The notes beneath the pieces are model-generated. The model was not told the DNA's origin, made no database searches, and saw only the letters and a program-made list of their open reading frames with translations. Position numbers and translations under genes: made by a program. This document shows, one piece after another, positions 60,598 to 64,000 of a stretch of 64,000 nt of DNA; the stretch's first letter is position 1; each line of letters opens with the position of its first letter. Source of the stretch: Carboxydocella thermautotrophica (lineage in GTDB: Bacteria; Bacillota; GCA-003054495; Carboxydocellales; Carboxydocellaceae); NCBI GenBank assembly GCA_003054495.1, contig CP028514.1:2434001-2498000 (forward strand), given 5' to 3'.

Positions 60598-61158
60598 CTA
60601 TTTGCGTATGTCTACAACGCTACCGATAAATTCTATTTGCAACTCTGGTTTCTGGGCCAGGTAGATTTCCACTTTGCCCGGTTGATAATCATGGATTACC
60701 TGTCCCGGCCGAAAACTAATTTCCACCTTTCCCGGTTCGATCAAAAGCTTTTTACCTCCACTAACAGTGATTTCCGGTCGTGACTGAGGAATGAAGGCAA
60801 TGTTGAACTCTGCCGGCGGTGGATTAGCAACAGCCTCAGCCTGCTCGGCCAGGGGATTACCCTTATGTTCAATAGCGGCCAGTTCATCTCCTTCTTCTGC
60901 CCGCCTTCCAATGCCCTCTAATACCAGCTGTTTAGCCCGCTCCGCCTCATCTCGCGTAAGATCAAACACATTCTTCAATCCAGTTTCAGCAAAACAGGGA
61001 TATTGATTGATTTCCACCCGAAAAGGCTCCCCTACCATTTCCGTTTTGGTAGGTTGAGTTGTAATCTCAATCCTAGCCGGTATCTGTTCCAGCCGTTGCT
61101 GTGCCGGAATGGCATTTATTTCAATTCGTGGCCATACATGAGTTATGCGGAATTGCAT
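60598..61158 (-). CDS. yviE: DUF6470 (YviE-like) flagellar-locus protein
   Basis: 186 residues. QFRITHVWPRIEINAIPAQQRLEQIPARIEITTQPTKTEMVGEPFRVEINQYPCFAETGLK and the repeated short beta motifs with KVEI (KLLIEPGKVEISFRPGQVIHDYQPGKVEI) match YviE, found between flgL and fliW in B. subtilis and here in the same order. Function not established. Confidence 0.8.
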   Translation of the reverse strand: MQFRITHVWPRIEINAIPAQQRLEQIPARIEITTQPTKTEMVGEPFRVEINQYPCFAETGLKNVFDLTRDEAERAKQLVLEGIGRRAEEGDELAAIEHKGNPLAEQAEAVANPPPAEFNIAFIPQSRPEITVSGGKKLLIEPGKVEISFRPGQVIHDYQPGKVEIYLAQKPELQIEFIGSVVDIRK

Positions 61159-61181
61159 GGCTCACCACTCCTTTAAAAAAA

Positions 61182-61200
61182 GCCAGTGTTAACCACTGGC
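61182..61200 (-). terminator. Terminator after flgL
   Basis: GCCAGTG/CACTGGC, seven pairs, five-base loop, then TTTTTTT on the minus strand. It lies eight bases after the flgL stop and 24 before yviE, so some read-through would be needed for yviE-fliW-csrA. Confidence 0.75.
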
Positions 61201-61207
61201 CTTAAAA

Positions 61208-62083
61208 TTAGCGCAAAAAGTCCACTAATGTAGGCTGAATAATCCTGGCCCCGGCCGCCAGAGCTGACCGATAAACTTCTTCCTGCATTTTAAGCTCAGT
61301 TATTACTTTGGCAGTGTCTATATCCTCAGTCTTGGTTAAAAGCGTGCTGAAGTTTATATAACCATCTTCCAGTCGGCTTTGGGCTAGTTGAAAACGATTG
61401 GTCCGCGCTCCTACTTCAGCCCGAATCGACTGATTTTTGTTCAGCCACTGGTCAATAACCCCAATCTGGGCCGACACTCCGGCCGTGTCCCCTGCCAGCA
61501 GTTTGCTTTCCAAATCTGATAGCGCCTTAAACACACTGTCGGTATTATCTCCAAACACCTCGGCCCCGCTAACATTCACCGGCACCGTAACTCCCGGACC
61601 GATTTCATATTTCATCACCGCTGTATTGCCCTGCCAGGTCCCATTGTCATAGGGCTTAGTAGTAGTTTTGGTGCCGGCGAAGAGATAGCGGCCGGCTACC
61701 TCCGTATTGGCCACCGCCTCCAGGTGCTGGCGGATCTGAGCCACCTCCCTGGCAATGGCATCCAGGGACTCCTGGCTATGGGTTCCATTGGCCCCATAGA
61801 CGGCGAGCTCGCGGGCCCGCTGTAAAGCCTGGCCGGCCTCATTCAAGGCGCTATCTGTATTTTCCAGCCAGGTCAGGCCGTCAGAAACATTCCTCTGATA
61901 CTGGTCATTTTCCGTCAGATTGGTCCGCAGCCGCAGGGCATAGGTTAAACCTACCGGATCATCAGAAGGGCGGTTGATCTGGCGGCCACTGGACAGCTGT
62001 TCCTGCAGGCGGTCCATTTCCCGCATACTGCTGCTGAGATTTCTACGGAAGGTATTGATCATCATCTGGTTAGTTACGCGCAC
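61208..62083 (-). CDS. flgL: Flagellar hook-filament junction protein FlgL
   Basis: 291 residues. RVTNQMMINTFRRNLSSSMREMDRLQEQLSSGRQINRPSDDPVGLTYALRLRTNLTENDQYQRNVSDGLTWLENTDSALNEAGQALQRARELAV resembles the N-terminal D0/D1 of flagellin-like junction proteins; the C terminus (ELKMQEEVYRSALAAGARIIQPTLVDFLR) completes FlgL. GTG 62083 follows GGAGG nine bases upstream. Lies 13 bases after flgK. Confidence 0.94.
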   Translation of the reverse strand: MRVTNQMMINTFRRNLSSSMREMDRLQEQLSSGRQINRPSDDPVGLTYALRLRTNLTENDQYQRNVSDGLTWLENTDSALNEAGQALQRARELAVYGANGTHSQESLDAIAREVAQIRQHLEAVANTEVAGRYLFAGTKTTTKPYDNGTWQGNTAVMKYEIGPGVTVPVNVSGAEVFGDNTDSVFKALSDLESKLLAGDTAGVSAQIGVIDQWLNKNQSIRAEVGARTNRFQLAQSRLEDGYINFSTLLTKTEDIDTAKVITELKMQEEVYRSALAAGARIIQPTLVDFLR

Positions 62084-62096
62084 TGCCCTTCACCTC

Positions 62097-64000
62097 CTAT
62101 CGGGTTACCCCCATGCCATTAATTATTTTATCCAGCATTTCGTCAATAACCGTCACCAGCCGGGCAGCAGCGTTATAGCCATGCTGGAAACGGATCAGGT
62201 TGGTCATCTCTTCATCGATGGACACTCCGACCAGGGACTGGCGCCGGTTTTCCAGCTGATCCACCAGCAATTGCTGGTTTTCCACCATACGGCTGGCTTC
62301 CTGGCTGTCTACCCCTATTTTCCCCAGCTGGGAGCGATAGAAATCATCCACAGTGCCAGTTACATTGGCATTGGCCCAGCCAAAGGTAGCAGCCCCCTGG
62401 AAATTGCGCTCCTCAATGGTGATTTGTTTATCCAGCCCCTTGCTTCCTGCCTTTACTTCCAGTACATACTGGCCAGAGGCAGGGGGTTTTTCCACCAGAG
62501 AAGCTGTCAGATCCATTCCTTGAGCCAGAGCCTCACTGTTGATTTTGGCCAGCAAATCATTGACTGTCACTATTCCAGCCGGAGTCAGGGCGTCTGCCCC
62601 GGCGCCGTCGGTGATACTGATAGTAAAGGATTTGTCACCCTGTTTAAAGACCAGGGCTGCATTGGGCTGGAAATCCGCTAAATTAAACAGTCCGCCCAGG
62701 ATATTAGTTGTGCCGGAATAGGCGACTGTTGTGAGCCCATCGGCTCGGGTGGCGTAAGGCTTTTCTGTCTGCCAGGTGCTGAGCAGCCCGCTCTGACCTT
62801 TGGTCAAATCCATTAGCTGTTTATGTTTCAATTGAGCAATCTCCAGAGCATTTTCGCCATCCCCCGCTTCCGGAGTGTTGCCGGCCGCAATGGCATTGAG
62901 GCTGCCCAGAATGGCATCATCCACCTGCATAGCCTGGGCCAGGGAAATTCCACTGGGAGGATACACCCCTTCCACATAGGGTTTGAAGAAGTTGTTATTC
63001 TGATTTCCGGTCAGGTCATAACCGCCCCGGTGCAGCTTATTGGTCTCTTCCACAATGGTTTTAGCCATCATATCCAGTTCTTTCCGCAACTCGGGAATAA
63101 TCCCCTTGAACTCACCTGTGGATGGATCGGAATAACCCCGGGCCTCCAGCAAGCCCTGAATTTCCCCGGCACTGAATCTGACCGGTTGCCGGTCATCAGC
63201 CCAGACCACATCCACAAAACCATTATTGGCCGGATTGGCTACCGCCTGCAGCAAGGAAACCTGACTGCCGGTTACGATCTCCCGTCCGCCAATAGATACA
63301 TTTACCTGACCCAGTTTATTTTCACTGATGCGAATATCAGCGATTTTGGCCAGTTTGTCCAGCAGCAGATCCCGCTTGTCCCGCAGGTCATTGGCCCGGT
63401 CTCCCTGAGCCTCAATTGGCAAGATTTGAAGGTTAATTTCCGCAATCTGCTGGGCGATGGAGTTGATATCCTGTACCTTGACCTTGATATTATCATTCAG
63501 GTCAGACTGCAGCTCCCGGTAGAGCTGGTCCAGATGGTTAAAGGTTTCCGCCACCGCTATCCCCCGCTGGCGGACAACAGAACGCACCGCCAGGCTCTCC
63601 GGATTTTTGGACAGCTCCTGCCAGGCTTGCCAGAATTGATCCAGAACATTGCGCAAACTGGCATCAGAAGGTTCATTCAGTATGACCTCGATTTTTTGCA
63701 ACGCATCCCGTTTAGCTTCCCAGTAGCCCAGGTTTTTATTCTCTGTGCGGATCTGGGCATCAATAAAGCCATCCCGCAAACGCCGGATCTCCTCTACTGC
63801 TACCCCGGTTCCTACCTGACCCGGTGAAGTGGGGCGATTCATCCCCGGTACCGTATAGGGCGCTTTCGCCCCCAGTACCGCTTCCTGGCGGGTATAGCCG
63901 GGGGAATTGGCATTGGCAATATTATGACCGGTTACATCCAGGGCCCGCTGCTGGGCCTGGATGGCTGAACGGGCTATCTCCAGTCCAAAAAATGTGCTCC
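62097..64000 (-). CDS. flgK: Flagellar hook-associated protein FlgK, 5' end cut by window
   Basis: At least 634 codons. The reading frame continues to the window end with STFFGLEIARSAIQAQQRAL followed by DVTGHNIANANSPGYTRQ (residues about 3-40), which is the FlgK N-terminal signature, so only the first one or two codons are missing. LLDKLAKIADIRI and RRQSLVGVSIDEEMTNLIRFQHGYNAAARLVTVIDEMLDKIINGMG form the C-terminal part. FlgK links hook and filament together with FlgL. An internal ATG at 63842 is not the start. Confidence 0.95.
   Translation of the reverse strand, partial: STFFGLEIARSAIQAQQRALDVTGHNIANANSPGYTRQEAVLGAKAPYTVPGMNRPTSPGQVGTGVAVEEIRRLRDGFIDAQIRTENKNLGYWEAKRDALQKIEVILNEPSDASLRNVLDQFWQAWQELSKNPESLAVRSVVRQRGIAVAETFNHLDQLYRELQSDLNDNIKVKVQDINSIAQQIAEINLQILPIEAQGDRANDLRDKRDLLLDKLAKIADIRISENKLGQVNVSIGGREIVTGSQVSLLQAVANPANNGFVDVVWADDRQPVRFSAGEIQGLLEARGYSDPSTGEFKGIIPELRKELDMMAKTIVEETNKLHRGGYDLTGNQNNNFFKPYVEGVYPPSGISLAQAMQVDDAILGSLNAIAAGNTPEAGDGENALEIAQLKHKQLMDLTKGQSGLLSTWQTEKPYATRADGLTTVAYSGTTNILGGLFNLADFQPNAALVFKQGDKSFTISITDGAGADALTPAGIVTVNDLLAKINSEALAQGMDLTASLVEKPPASGQYVLEVKAGSKGLDKQITIEERNFQGAATFGWANANVTGTVDDFYRSQLGKIGVDSQEASRMVENQQLLVDQLENRRQSLVGVSIDEEMTNLIRFQHGYNAAARLVTVIDEMLDKIINGMGVTR

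Noticed and set aside
62823-63827. Long plus-strand frame opposite flgK
   Set aside because: Low-complexity reverse reading of a well conserved flagellar gene; no start signal.

Overview
The window looks like a chromosomal segment of a motile, anaerobic, probably spore-forming Bacillota bacterium of the Clostridia. The support is a Gram-positive-type flagellar block (flgK-flgL-yviE-fliW-csrA-hag) with FliW/CsrA control, Spo0A-box-like and DnaA-box-like sites, strong GGAGG ribosome sites with frequent GTG/TTG starts, YtxJ, CadC and HxlR families, a c-di-GMP-I riboswitch, and two in-frame UGA codons that look like selenocysteine. I cannot name the species. No rRNA, tRNA or CRISPR array was recognised.

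Layout. 0-4.5 kb: an AlkA-like glycosylase (cut by the window edge), a small ferredoxin, a HAD phosphatase, a TtcA-like tRNA thiolase, a bacilliredoxin, a split pair of nucleoside-recognition (gate) membrane proteins and a DUF503 protein. 4.5-11.1 kb: a DapL-like aminotransferase, a Zn/Cd efflux ATPase with its CadC repressor, a MarR/MFS efflux pair and an ECF-like sigma factor. 11.1-18 kb: a cytochrome b5-DoxX fusion divergent from an HxlR regulator and a sensor kinase, a very large FAD/4Fe-4S/CCG oxidoreductase with a Met/Pro-rich tail, and a second ferredoxin. 18-21.5 kb: a scar with transposase, phage-portal and toxin-antitoxin remnants and a nested hairpin. 21.6-27.2 kb: MFS-MarR-CMD operon, RlmD-NeuA operon and a CoA-disulfide-reductase-like flavoprotein.

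27.2-34 kb is the most striking part. A tightly coupled six-gene operon encodes a NurA-like nuclease, a HerA-like translocase, an Mre11/SbcD-like phosphoesterase, and a Rad50-like ATPase that is split at its zinc hook and has an 80-residue coiled-coil gene between the halves. This is an archaeal-type DNA-end-resection set in a bacterium. Next to it lies a coiled-coil gene with a candidate LexA (SOS) box inside its promoter and a 29-codon gene behind it.

34-38 kb: a rhodanese lipoprotein with a MerT-like three-helix protein carrying an in-frame UGA (CxxU), a PhoU-like/Pit phosphate pair, a Bcp peroxiredoxin whose peroxidatic Cys is UGA, and a secreted coiled-coil protein behind a c-di-GMP-I riboswitch and terminator. 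38-47 kb: a dipeptide/oligopeptide ABC transporter (dppDFABC order), a damaged HepT/MNT pair and a two-component system with a membrane-anchored DUF6305-like protein. 47-64 kb: a cluster of DnaA-box-like sites flanked by Spo0A-box-like sites, then the late flagellar and glycosylation block. It holds a FliT-like gene, fliS, fliD, flaG, a probable legionaminic-acid pathway (aminotransferase, NeuD, NeuC, NeuB, LegB), two Maf glycosyltransferase-like proteins, and flagellin with a sigma-28 promoter and three GGAUG CsrA sites. csrA, fliW, yviE, flgL and flgK follow, the last cut by the window end. The CMP-sugar synthase (neuA-like) that would complete the glycan pathway lies about 26 kb away next to rlmD.
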